Below, in pieces: positions 34,098 through 44,949 of a stretch of 64,000 nt of DNA. Source of the DNA: Hydnum rufescens UP504. Its lineage: Eukaryota > Basidiomycota > Agaricomycetes > Cantharellales > Hydnaceae. The stretch's first letter is position 1. Each line of letters begins with the position of its first letter. The notes below the pieces were generated by a model. The model searched no databases. It worked only from the letters and a program-made list of their open reading frames with translations, and was not told the origin of the DNA. The stretch covers positions 138,537 through 202,536 of the forward strand of contig MU129011.1 in the NCBI GenBank assembly GCA_014904985.1, written 5' to 3'. Position numbers and translations under genes: made by a program.

Positions 34098-35936
34098 TGT
34101 CAGAGGGAAAAATCCCTGCCACATAGAGTTTCCTCTTGATGTTGAATTTTCTGATGAATGAATTAAAAATGTAACAATATGTTGTCTGAATAACAAGCCC
34201 TTCATCTATTCCAAAATGAACACAAATTCCATATGCTTGAAGTCATGTAAATGGAATGTTCTTCTACCCTGTGCTTGAGGCAAACTCATTAGGTCTTCAG
34301 CAGGCCACAGGGACTGTATTCATTTATGTCCTATGACAAGCCCAGATTGTGGTGGACCCAGCAATTCAACTTGCCCTTCTGTATCCCATCTTGAATTCCC
34401 CTTCAATCCCCTCATATGAATCTTGTTGCCTTAAGGGTGGGCCTAATGAATTTAAATTATGTAATATGGAGCATTACACACCTGGGCCTTCATTCCCACT
34501 CACAGATGCATTACATAATCAAATAGGGGCAAATGTGGCACTCTCAAGGAGTATTCATTGAATTTATCTGTCAGTTTTGATTGGATCAACTCAAAAAAAC
34601 TGTGCCCAGAAAGATATGATTCACACCTATCTAATGATACCAAGTACAAGCTGATCTGATTAAAAACGCACTCTCTAGAATGATTTTACTATGTAGTTCA
34701 TGTTCTCAAGGAGTATTTCTTGATTTTCAAAGTCAATTTGTATCTGATCCAATCGCAAATATAGCTCTCTGGAAGCTGTGATCAATACCTATTGAACAAT
34801 ACCAATTATGTGTTTATTGGATCAAAACTGAAGCTTCTGAAACAATAGGGGGTTTCACATTGCCCAAAAGTCCATCCATAAGTCACTCATAAGTGCTTTC
34901 ATAAACTATTCATAAAGTCCTGAGAAAAGTTATGAAAAGAGTTATGGAGGTCCTGGGCTCCATAAAGTGGTCCATAAGGGCCCATAACAGCTTATGGACC
35001 ACTTTATGGAACTCAGGACCTCCACAACTCATCCATAACTCTTTTCATAACTTTTCTCAAAACTTTATGAATAGTTTATGAAAACACTTATGAGTGACTT
35101 TTGGATAGGCTTTTGGGCAACATGAAACCCCCTAATTCTACCTGCTGGTTCATAATCAGAAGATGTATTTTTCAAATTTCTCTGTCAGTTTTGATTGGAT
35201 TCACATGAAACAACCACACCTAGAAAGGTATTTAAAATGCCTATCCAATGGTATGAAGGGCATCACAAACAAAGAAGAACTTGGCATTCTACATATGAAT
35301 TCCCCTTATGTCTCAGGAGAACATCAGCCCCCCTTCCAATTTTCAAATATTGAATATTGTCTGGTAGCCTTATATCTTATATATAAAGGATAGGACATCT
35401 AGGATGACTTATTCCACCATTCCTCAAGGGAATCTGTCCATAGGGGAAAGAGAAATAGTCATTTTATGCTTTATCCTATCTTCAGCCTTGTAAATTGAAT
35501 ATCTCTGTCAGTTTTGAAGCTTTTGACTTCATTCCTTTTTCTACATATTTACCCTATACCCCTGCTTCTATTGGATATTTGATCTTGTAGCTGGGTTGTA
35601 TATTAAGTGAACTGTATTGAAAATTCCATTGTCTTCCACCTCCCCAGTTCAAAGCACTGAAGTATTGCTGCTGGATTTCTGGGTGAATTCCATCTGACGA
35701 CACTATTACTACTGCACTTTGTCTAAGGCCACAAGACTAGGACCTTGGGGTGTGGTATTTGTGGCACATTTTCCCCTTTATTCATCAGCTTGGGCTTACA
35801 GTGGATTTCTTCCTATCCAAACAACCTCCCTTCATATGGACCTGAACATTCAAATTAATTTGGTGGCCCCCACTCTTTGTTCTCAATTCCATATCATGGA
35901 CTGCAGCAGAGATTCCCCCCTTTTCTCCTGCTTACA
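34098..35936 (+). mobile_element. LTR-like element X, copy 1 (inserted in LTR A)
   Basis: Starts TGTCAGAGGGAAAAATCCCT and ends CTCCTGCTTACA. It interrupts the family A LTR exactly between TATGGCATCCAG and CTGGTGATCTTGGA. A second copy at 41802-43179 shares both ends and the internal order of motifs. TG...CA ends and the lack of coding frames suggest a solo LTR of an unknown family. Degenerate units around TCTGTCAGTTTTGATTGGAT recur inside (near 34566, 35182 and 35500). A MITE sits within it at 34846-35134. Confidence 0.7.
34846..35134. mobile_element. Foldback MITE, near-perfect hairpin
   Basis: The left end TAGGGGGTTTCACATTGCCC and the right end GGGCAACATGAAACCCCCTA are inverted. The pairing continues almost to the centre near 34,990 (GGTCCATAAGGGCCCATAAC). 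It is 289 bp with TA at each border and no frame. The ends resemble the MITE at 33680-33991. Confidence 0.85.
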
Positions 35937-36056
35937 CTGGTGATCTTGGACTGGATGCCCTTTATATACCTTGGAGTTCTGGAGGCAGTTCCTTAGTTTG
36001 ACTCCTCTGAACTCCAGATATCACCCTTTGTGTGATCCAGCTCTAGACACTTCTCA

Positions 36057-36069
36057 GGTTATGGGCCCA
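36057..36069 (+). promoter_or_regulatory. Primer-binding site of copia A, half-tRNA(iMet)
   Basis: GGTTATGGGCCCA directly follows the LTR end. It is complementary to the anticodon stem-loop of eukaryotic initiator tRNA-Met (TGGGCCCATAACC) rather than to the tRNA 3' end. This is the half-tRNA priming known from Drosophila copia and yeast Ty5. Confidence 0.8.
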
Positions 36070-36152
36070 TCCCTCTAGCCATACCAACATTGTCTTCAGC
36101 ATCTACTCATCTTGAGTTCTCTTCTTCTCTTGGTCATCTCCCTCTTTTCACT

Positions 36153-36554
36153 ATGACTTCCAAGGATTCCAATCACTCTGGAAAATTCTCCTTCCCTCTC
36201 CTCAACAACACTAACTATTGGCAATGGGCTCAACACATGCAAGCCTACCTCCAGACCATTGGGCATGGCATCACATGCAATCCTCCTTTTCTCCCCCATG
36301 TGACCCAGACAAGCTTGACAAGTACCTTGACAAACTTGATGCTGCCACTGGGGCAATCCTCCTTGCTGTGGAACCTGAACAGCAAGGCACCCTCCTACCC
36401 CATCTTGCAGATCCTAACAGAATGTGGGAGGTCCTCCAGACTCATCATGACTCCAAGAATGCTGGCTCTTGCTTTGTCACCTACTTGACACTCCTCTCTG
36501 TCAAAAAAGAGCCTGATGACTCTGTGCAGGACTTTGTTGATTGAGCAACCAATC
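36153..36554 (+). pseudogene. Copia A gag fragment
   Basis: Begins MTSKDSNHSGKFSFPLL, then NNTNYWQWAQHMQAYLQT. A frameshift near 36,300 moves to DKLDAATGAILLAVEPEQ and LLSVKKEPDDSVQDFVD, ending at TGA 36542-36544. This is the copia-type (UBN2) capsid region. It breaks off at the giant foldback, so nucleocapsid, protease and most of integrase are absent. Confidence 0.75.
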
Positions 36555-36556
36555 AC

Positions 36557-39500
36557 CTCAGTCACCCCATCCTGAGGACCTCATGAGGCCCTTATTTGGT
36601 GGGGTGGGGGAGGCCCTCATGAGGGGTTTCTGAATAGGTAGTATGGTGGTGTTCCACTTCCTATTTTGTGTAGCTACATTGGGGGTCTGGGAGTGGAGCC
36701 CCTGGGAGCTCCAGAATAGTGTTGCTACATTTGTATAGACCAATATTGAGGGGATCTACCACACCGGCCCACTATTGTAGTGTAGCAACACAGACTTCTA
36801 ATGTATCTAGTGTAGCTCCACTGGTCCATCTATTGTGGCTACACCACTTATTTTCATTAATTCTCACTAAGTCCTCAATAACAATTATCAGTCAAAGCAG
36901 ATGCATATATTTGGCTATTGGGATGGGTGCATTACACCATGAGACTGTTATATAATCATTCCTGAATAGTATCCAATTACATAATAACATGTTTCCTATT
37001 TTTAAAAAACAGCCAAATGCAGTAATTGGATGAAGTACATCCAAAAAATTTTAGCCATCCAGCCCAATGGGGGTCCAGGACCAGGGGGAGGTGCCTGGGA
37101 TAGATGGATGGACCCCTAGGGACCTTGACACCATGAAAAAACCAGGCCCAGGGCCATTGGTTAGTGCCTGAAACAATGAGAACAGTAAAAACAGCACCAG
37201 AACCACTGGAAATTGCTGGAGAATAAGTGCTGGGTGGATTATCTTGAAATTTGGCACCTATTAGGATACTATTGGACTAAAAATCATATCAAAAGTTCAG
37301 CCCAATCCATGCATTACCTATGAGCCAAACAGGTTTAGACATTGAAAATTGATTTCCTCCCCCTATAAAATAGCTGGGACTTGGAAATTTGCACAGATTA
37401 TGATGTTATTATGAAATAATAATGTGCTGAAAATCAGCCTAATCCATGCACTTAAAGAGGGGGAACTGGGCAAGGGGACTGGAATCACTGGAAGTTGCTG
37501 GAAAATAAGTGCTGGGTGGACAATCCTAAATTTGGAACCTATTAGGAGACTATTGGACTGAAAATCATATCAAAATTCCAGCCCAATCCATGGATTACTT
37601 ATGGAGATATGAGCCAGACAAGTCTGGACATTGAGAATTGATTTACTCCCCCCACAGTCAAGATATGAACTTGAAATTCTGCACAGAGTATATTCATATA
37701 ATGGACTAGATTTATACCAAAAATCAGCCCAATCAGTTGAGTTTGAGACATTCAACTCCCTTGGCAGGCAGAAAAGAGAAAAAACCCCACCATAAATGTG
37801 AATCACCCCACAATAGGCCCAAAATAGATGGAATTGACCTGTAATATTATTATACAGACTATATCCAAAAATGGAATGAATTGGATGTGTGGAAGTGGCT
37901 GAAATTGAGGGGGAGGGGGAGGAAAATCAAAATTGAATTACACAAAATGTAGAGCAGGGATGGATCTGATATTAGGCCATTAGTGTAATATGTATATGGG
38001 GAGTTTCATATACCAAATATCAGCCTAACCAGACTTCATTTAGGCATTGCTCCACATCATCCCCCTAACTCACAATTTCCTCCCCAGGGCTTTCCATCCA
38101 TGCCATTACCCTGAAATTCACAGTTGGCTCATCCAAACACATTGATAACATTCCTCAAGATTTCAGATTTCTTACTGCATGTTAGACCTTGCAGAATATT
38201 TTCAAGTTTCACTGCTAAACCTCCCGCTCCCGCGCCGGGGGGCACTTCTAGAACTCCAATCACTGTGATTTTTTGCTAAACGACCACTGGCCACCATCTT
38301 GAGCTCAGAGCTAAAAATTCTCGCTCTCTCTCGCGCTGGCGACCAATGACAGTATCTTCCCCTCCCCTCCAGCCCCGCTTCTCTACTCAGTGATCAATTT
38401 GCATGGTCTTTGTGCTTTGTAGTATAGGGTGACCACCATGATTCAATTTGAAGACATTCATGGAACTATTCATTGAGTTACCACTCACGCTCCTCAGATC
38501 AATCATTTGATGTCAGAAACCACAGACTTACATACCCAGACTCCTTCCAGTCTGGTGGTGGCTTCTCTTCTGTGCTTGGTCCCACAAATAGGCAGTTACG
38601 CCCTACACCCCCACCGACTTCTGCGCTCCAATGACGTAATGATTATACACATAATACGCACTCTACCCCCCGCCCGCACACGGCCCACCGCTGGAGTAAA
38701 TTGATCTGCTATGCTGAAACATGCAAGAACAGCCCATCCCCACTCACCGCGCACATTTTCTCTCTTGTCAGGTTGTTTCTTCAGATACACACTCTCTCTC
38801 CTCACTTCTTGCATCACACTGCATGTGTCCCCCATAAGTCAACACTTGATGCACTCTCTCTGCTCAACGCACTCTCTCACCGAGGACAATGCCTTCACCT
38901 GCTCTTTGGCACGCAGAAGCTGGTGTCCTCACTCTTCGACTCAAAGGATGTGTCATCCAGGGCTTGCATAATTGATTTTGTCAGGACCCTTGTGGCCTGT
39001 GAGCAGTATCTGGGTCCCACAACTGCGTGCTGCCGCGCCGCACTCACGCGGCTCTCGTCCCCGCCGCTCTCACTCCTTAGAGATCTGTAGCTCAATTCAT
39101 TACCACGATGGAATGAATGCCACTCGCGTATGAACGCGACTTGGGAATTCATTAGACCCGTCCCTTCTCCTCGCCACTCTCACGCCGCACAAGAGCTCCG
39201 ACACCTCACTGCGCGCGGCATGACACCATATCACCTCGGTACGAGGAATATTCGGAGGATAAAGTTTGTATCTGAGTCACAGACCCGACACACACACTGC
39301 TCGCAGTCACATGGTGGGCTTCTCACTCGTCTGTTTTTTGGCTAGATGGATTGGATTTCACTCTACTTCTCTTCTCTCGCTCTCTCTCTCATGTACACTC
39401 AGATCCAAGCAGATTTAGGCTTAACTGGTATTTGTGGAGACGAAGTGCAAGAAAGCACGTGCAGTGGAGGATGGGTATTTAGTGGATACTGTGGTCTGAC

Positions 39501-41513
39501 TCAAATTGAATTGATCGGAATGCTTCTGATATATCAAGACTACTTCTCGAATGTCTTCCGCTCGGGGCGCTCACACTATCCACAATGGCAAAGACCATGC
39601 AATTGGATCTGAGTGACCAGGCAGGGGGGGGGAACGATCTGGGCATGTGACCACAATGCCAGAGTCGCTAGATGGGCTGAAATTTTTCCCTGCGCTCAAA
39701 ATGTTGCAGGTGTGCGATTACAAAAAACTCACGCTGCTGGAGTTATAGACGCTGCCCCACTGAGGGCGTGTACACGCTCGAAACTTCGCACATCACTCTC
39801 TGCAAGGTCTAACTTGGCAGTTAAGAAATCTGAATCTTGAGGAATGTTATCAATGTGTTTGGATGAGCCAACTGTGAATTTTCAGGGTAATGGCATGGAT
39901 GGAAAGCCCTGGGGAGGAATTGTGAGTTAGGGGGGGATGATGTGGAGCAATGCCTAAATGAAGTCTGGTTAGGCTGATATTTGGTATATGAACTCCCCAT
40001 ATACATATTACACTAATGGCTTAATATCAGATCCATCCCTGCTCTACATTTTGTGTAATTCAATTTTGATTTTCCTCCCCCTCCCCCTCAATTTCAGCCA
40101 CTTCCACACATCCAATTCATTCCATTTTTGGATATAGTCTGTATAATAATATTACAGGTCAATTCCATCTATTTTGGGCCTAGTGTGGGGTGATTCACAT
40201 TTATGGTGGGGTTTTTTCTCTTTTCTGCCTGCCAAGGGAGTTGAATGTCTCAAACTCAACTGATTGGGCTGATTTTTGGTATAAATCTAGTCCATTATAT
40301 GAATATACTCTGTGCAGAATTTCAAGTTCATATCTTGACTGTGGGGGGAGTAAATCAATTCTCAATGTCCAGACTTGTCTGGCTCATATCTCCATAAGTA
40401 ATCCATGGATTGGGCTGGAATTTTGATATTATTTTCAGTCCAATAGTCTCCTAATAGGTTCCAAATTTTAGGATTGTCCACCCAGCACTTATTTTCCAGC
40501 AACTTCCAGTGATTCCAGTCCCCCTTGCCCAGTTCCCCCTCTTTAAGTGCATGGATTAGGCTGATTTTCAGCACATTATTATTTCATAATAACATCATAA
40601 TCTGTGCAAATTTCCAAGTCCCCAGCTATTTTATAGGGGGAGGAAATCAATTTTCAATGTCTAAACCTGTTTGGCTCATAGGTAATGCATGGATTGGGCT
40701 GAACTTTTGATATGATTTTTAGTCCAATAGTATCCTAATAGGTGCCAAATTTCAAGATAATCCACCCAGCACTTATTCTCCAGCAATTTCCAGTGGTTCT
40801 GGTGCTGTTTTTACTGTTCTCATTGTTTCAGGCACTAACCAATGGCCCTGGGCCTGGTTTTTTTCATGGTGTCAAGGTCCCTAGGGGTCCATCCATCTAT
40901 CCCAGGCACCTCCCCCTGGTCCTGGACCCCATTGGGCTGGATGGCTAAAATTTTTTGGATGTACTTCATCCAATTACTGCATTTGGCTGTTTTTTAAAAA
41001 TAGGAAACATGTTATTATGTAATTGGATACTATTCAGGAATGATTATATAACAGTCTCATGGTGTAATGCACCCATCCCAATAGCCAAATATATGCATCT
41101 GCTTTGACTGATAATTGTTATTGAGGACTTAGTGAGAATTAATGAAAATAAGTGGTGTAGCCACAATAGATGGACCAGTGGAGCTACACTAGATGGACTA
41201 GTGGAGCTACAATAGATGGATGGGTGTAGCTACACTAGATACATTAGAAGTCCATGTAGCTACATCTGTATGTAGCAAGATCCACTGTTGCTACACTACA
41301 ATAGTGGGCTAGTGTGGTAGATCCCCTCAATATTGGGCTATACAAATGTAGCAACACTATTCTGGAGCTCCCAGGGGCTCCACCCCAGACCCCCAATGTA
41401 GCTACACAAAATAGGAAGTGGAACACCACCATACTACCTATTCAGAAACCCCTCATGAGGGCCTCCCCCACCCCACCAAATAAGGGCCTCATGAGGTCCT
41501 CAGGATGGGGTGA
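36557..41513. repeat. Giant inverted repeat (foldback) with 1.6-kb spacer
   Basis: The left arm 36557-38195 begins TCACCCCATCCTGAGGACCT. The right arm 39799-41513 ends AGGTCCTCAGGATGGGGTGA. The arms are close to identical: frames of 78 codons (37570-37806 minus, 40190-40426 plus) translate to the same sequence, as do the 68-codon frames at 37051 and 40742 apart from one spot. The right arm is about 75 bp longer, mostly from extra copies of a GTGGAGCTACACTAGATGG-type unit near 41,170-41,240. Each arm also contains two diverged tandem units of about 290 bp (marked by AATAAGTGCTGGGTGGA at 37,215 and 37,505). The arms have essentially no CpG. No transposase was recognised. It replaces the middle of copia A. 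Confidence 0.9.
38196..39798. other. CpG-rich unique spacer of the giant foldback
   Basis: Composition changes sharply at the arm edges: CGCTCCCGCGCCGGGG appears at 38,222, and CG dinucleotides are frequent throughout, unlike the arms. Open plus frames exist at 38701-39090, 39130-39345 and 39346-39612. The first contains STLDALSLLNALSHRGQCL, then LVSSLFDSKDVSSRACIIDF, which resembles an armadillo-type helical repeat such as the FH3/GTPase-binding region of formins. That similarity is from memory and weak. The spacer may be captured host sequence. Confidence 0.5.
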
Positions 41514-41801
41514 ATAAGGTGGCTACAACCCTACCACCAAGGTCATTGTCATCAGTAGGGATGTTATATTTGATGAGAGTCTACTGCCAGGCACCTCTCT
41601 CACTGCACAATGCCCAGTATACTCCTGAGTTTATTCCCCCTGATCTGCCCCCAAGTTCAGTGGGAGCATCTGTTCCCACTTCCCCAGAGGATCCCCTCAC
41701 CCAGGGCCCCCACCTCCTCCAGATTCCCCAGAGATTGCTCCTAAGTCCCCAGGGACTGTCCCTTCATCTGAGAGCCCTCATCCACTATCCCCCCCTCCCC
41801 C
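41514..41801 (+). pseudogene. Copia A pol fragment: integrase C-terminal region
   Basis: The reading GGYNPTTKVIVISRDVIFDE followed by SLLPGTSLTAQCP is the copia integrase C-terminal block (normally W-x-P...SRDVxFDE). The following Ser/Pro-rich linker (SSVGASVPTSPEDPLTQGPH) breaks at the element X copy at 41802. It resumes the copia after the foldback, so gag-to-integrase sequence is deleted between the two flanks. Confidence 0.7.
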
Positions 41802-43179
41802 TGTTGGAGCAATAAATCCCTACACCATAGAATCCTCATCCAAGGCCTATTTTCCTTACAAACAAATCAATTATTTATCACCCTGTTCATTAAATTCTTT
41901 GTCATTCATTTTTCCAGAATCAATTGGATTCCTACCCCCTATCAATCTACAAATCTGCCTTACTCCTTTACCACCAATATCAGTCAATTTGTTGACTGTC
42001 CATTGGACTTCAACAGTCCTCATCAAAAAGGGGTAGTTTATGCCCTGTCTCAAGTCAGATCATGTGATGGATCTGTGAGTCCAGAATCAGAACTAGGCCC
42101 AGTCTGCATGGTTACATAATCACAATCCTTCACCCTTAAGGCAGTAGGATGACTTGGAAGAATGGGCAAGTTATACAGTCTTGGGGAAGAATGGCAAGTT
42201 GAATTGCCTTGTCCAAAGAAATTGAGAAAGGGGCTGCACTACTCTTAAGGAGTATCTTTCAAATTTCTCTCTCAATTGTGATCAGATAAACTTGAAACAA
42301 TTTCGCCCAGAAACATACAAATCATACCTATCGAATGGTACCATGCATGCAATAAACAGATCAAAAACACAGTCCCTGTACCATTATCTTTCCATGATTC
42401 ATCCTCTGAAGGAGTATTTCTTGATTTTCAAAGCCAGTTCTTATCCCATTCACTCACAACTACCACTCCCTAGAAGCTGTTAAAGATTTGCATCGAATGG
42501 AACCAAGGAAAAAGCAATTGGACATGAACTCCATTTTTCATAAGACAACACCCTCCCCATGACTCCCCCTTTGCTCCACCATCACAAATATTGAATTACT
42601 TCTGGCTCTCTTATGTCCAACGGAGAAGACCTTCAGGGAGACTTATTCCACTTTTCCTTAAGGGAACTTGTGCAGAATTGAAGGAGGAATAGGATGTAAT
42701 GTGTCAATCTCCCCCTTTTATCTTGAAATTGGAATATCTTCATCAGTTTTAAAGATTTTAACTTCATTTCTTTTTCTCAATGTGTCCCTTATATCTGATG
42801 TTTTTACTTTCTATTGAGTCAAAGTCTGGATTGTATATTAGGTGCAGCTAGCACACAAATTTGGTAGTCTTCCCCCCCCCCAGTTTGAAGCTCTTTGAAT
42901 TGCTGCTGGTCCCTGGGTAAATTCTCACTACAAAAAGTGAATTCTAACTACACTCTGACTAAGGTCTCAAGAAGAGGTTCTTAGGGTGTGGTAATCTCAC
43001 AAGAACACATATTCTCACTTAATTGCTTGGGCTTTGTTGGCTCATGGCAATTTTCCCTGTTCCAAAAGACCTCCCCTACATGAACCTGAACACTTGGATT
43101 AATTCCATGGTCCCCTCTTTTGTCCTCAACTCAACAATATGGACTGTAGCTGGATTGCTTCCTTATCATCCTGCTTACA
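41802..43179 (+). mobile_element. LTR-like element X, copy 2, with 5-bp target duplication
   Basis: Begins TGTTGGAGCAATAAATCCCT and ends CATCCTGCTTACA. The flanks CCCCC (41797-41801) and CCCCT (43180-43184) look like a 5-bp target duplication with one change. Length is 1,378 bp. The right 250 bp aligns with copy 1 (CTCCCCTACATGAACCTGAAC against CTCCCTTCATATGGACCTGAAC). It has no coding frame and splits the integrase-RT linker of copia A. Confidence 0.72.
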
Positions 43180-44522
43180 CCCCTCATGCTCAGGAAGCCA
43201 TTCACACCCCTACATTGGGACCCCATCCTGAAGCCCCACTGCATCAGTCCACATGTGCATGTGCAACCTCCTGGTGAATGCTGGAAGGTGGACATGCCAA
43301 GACTATGCTGCCCTACCCTTCAACCAGAGCTTTCTGGCTCACCAGAAGGGGCAGAAAGTGCAGAGGAACATGAGGCTGGTGGATTACATAGTTTGTTTCC
43401 AGTCCAGTCACATGTGCCCTCATTGGGGGCACTTTCATCCAATTTGCTTCTGGCCCAGTCATGTGCACCCTCATTGGGGGCACTTTCATCCAATTTGCTT
43501 CCAGCACAGTCACATGTTTCCCCTCTGGGGGGACTTTCCCATGACTCCAACTTGAAAACCTCAATTCATCCCAAAGGGCCCTCAGCACTGAGGAGATGAT
43601 TGAGTATGCCTTCCTTTCAGGTGGAATTGAACCTCATTCATACAAGGAAGCCATCAAGTCCAATGACTCTCACAAATGGTTGGAGGCTGCCCAAGTTGAG
43701 TACAAGGCCATAATGGACAACAACACCTGGGACCTTGTCCCACTTCCACAAGGTTGAAAAGCAGTTGTTTCTCATTGGGTCTTCAAAATCAAGGAGAACA
43801 CAGATGGCTCCATTGAGAGGTACAAGGTTCATCTTGTTGCTCAGGGCTTCTCCCAAAAACCCCACCTTGACTACACAGAAACCTTTGCTCCTGTTGCCAA
43901 ATTTGCCTCCCTCCATGCCATTCTTGCCATTGCTGCCATTGAAGACATGGACATTGACCACATGGATGTCTCCTCTGCCTCCCTAGATGGTGACCTTGAG
44001 GAGGAAATTTACATGGCTCAACCAGGGGGGTTCATTCCAAAGGGGAAGGAGGGGCTTGCCTGTTGTCTCAAGAAACCACTCTATGGTCTGAAGCAAAGCC
44101 CTTGACAGTGGTACAAGAAACTCAATGAACTCTTCATGGAACTGGGCTTCAAGAGGATCCAATATGACCCTCACTCTTTATGTGGACTCAGAACAAGATC
44201 AAAATCATCATTCCAGTTTATGTGGATGATCTCACCATTGCTTGCAATGACCAGGCCACACAACTCCATGTCAAGACTGAGCTCCAGAAACACTTCAAGA
44301 TGAGGGACCTGGGCAATCTCTTATCTCATTGGTGTTCAAATCACTCAAGACTGCCCTAATCATAAAATGTTCCTTTCCCAACACAAACACATTCATGACA
44401 TCATGGAACATTTCCACCAGTCCAATGCTCACCCTGTCTCCACTCCTCTTGATCCCAACATCCACCTCTCCAAAGATATGTCTCCCAAGACTCCTGAGGA
44501 GGTTGAATACATGAAATGAGTC
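43180..44522 (+). pseudogene. Copia A pol: linker and reverse transcriptase
   Basis: After a linker with a short internal duplication (SHVPSLGALSSNLL then SCAPSLGALSSNLL), the RT reads EPHSYKEAIKSNDSHKWLEA, WVFKIKENTDGSIERYKVHL, VAQGFSQKPHLDYTETFAPV and KKPLYGLKQSP. TGA or TAG interrupts it where CGA or CAA would be expected (LPQG*KAV, QSP*QWYK). A frameshift falls near 44,190, just before the VYVDDLT-equivalent region. It ends VEYMK*V at the family C LTR insertion. Confidence 0.85.
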
Positions 44523-44687
44523 TGTAACAAAGTGCCTCCTGATTCAGGAAGGTACTTGTTGTCATACTTGGACACAGCAGAGTCAATAGGGGAGGGAGCA
44601 GGATAAGGGAGAAGAGGAGAAGAGGAGAAAGGATAATCACACTGCCCTCAGCACTAGCTTTGGGAAGAGGAGCTGGACACAGAGCTA

Positions 44688-44918
44688 TGTTGGTGGAACG
44701 CCTGCGTGACCAAGGCCGAGTTAGCTTCCAGCGTGAGGCCAAACCGGGGTTTCCTGCCTGCCTCTTTTCCTCAGTCCACCCTCGCACGACTGAGGTAAAG
44801 TACTGCTCCACACCTTTCCTGGGATATAATAATTAACCTACCATGTAGCTCTTTGTTATTAGGTATATACACTTAATATAGTCAGTCTGCCCTCGCGCAA
44901 CTGAGCTCTTTGTTATTA
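44688..44918 (+). repeat. 5' LTR of copia B
   Basis: 231 bases from TGTTGGTGGAACGCC to CTCTTTGTTATTA. It contains GGGATATAATAATTAACC, a likely TATA region. An internal near-duplication holds CAGTCYRCCCTCGCRCRACTGAG twice, once at about 80-110 and again near the 3' end. Confidence 0.9.
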
Positions 44919-44931
44919 GGTTATGGGCCCA
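44919..44931 (+). promoter_or_regulatory. Primer-binding site of copia B, half-tRNA(iMet)
   Basis: GGTTATGGGCCCA follows the LTR end immediately. It is the same 13 bases as in copia A although the LTRs are unrelated. Confidence 0.8.
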
Positions 44932-44949
44932 TGACCCAACTCTGAAAAA

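Larger units (their letters stand above)
33993..36056 (+). repeat. 5' LTR of family A, split by an inserted LTR-like element
   Basis: It begins TGTTGAGATGTGACAGG and ends CTAGACACTTCTCA, directly before the primer-binding site. The LTR proper is 33993-34097 plus 35937-36056, about 225 bases; the rest is insertion. It lacks the extra 66-bp unit present in the 3' LTR. Confidence 0.8.

Noticed and set aside
34098..35936. Element X copy 1 as a hAT-type DNA transposon because of CAGTGT/ACACTG ends
   Set aside because: The apparent inverted ends do not extend past six bases, copy 2 lacks them, and copy 2 has a 5-bp LTR-type duplication instead.
37570..40426. Identical 78-codon frames at 37570-37806 (-) and 40190-40426 (+), as a conserved gene pair
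   Set aside because: They are identical because they lie in the two arms of the foldback. There is no family feature and the composition is non-coding.
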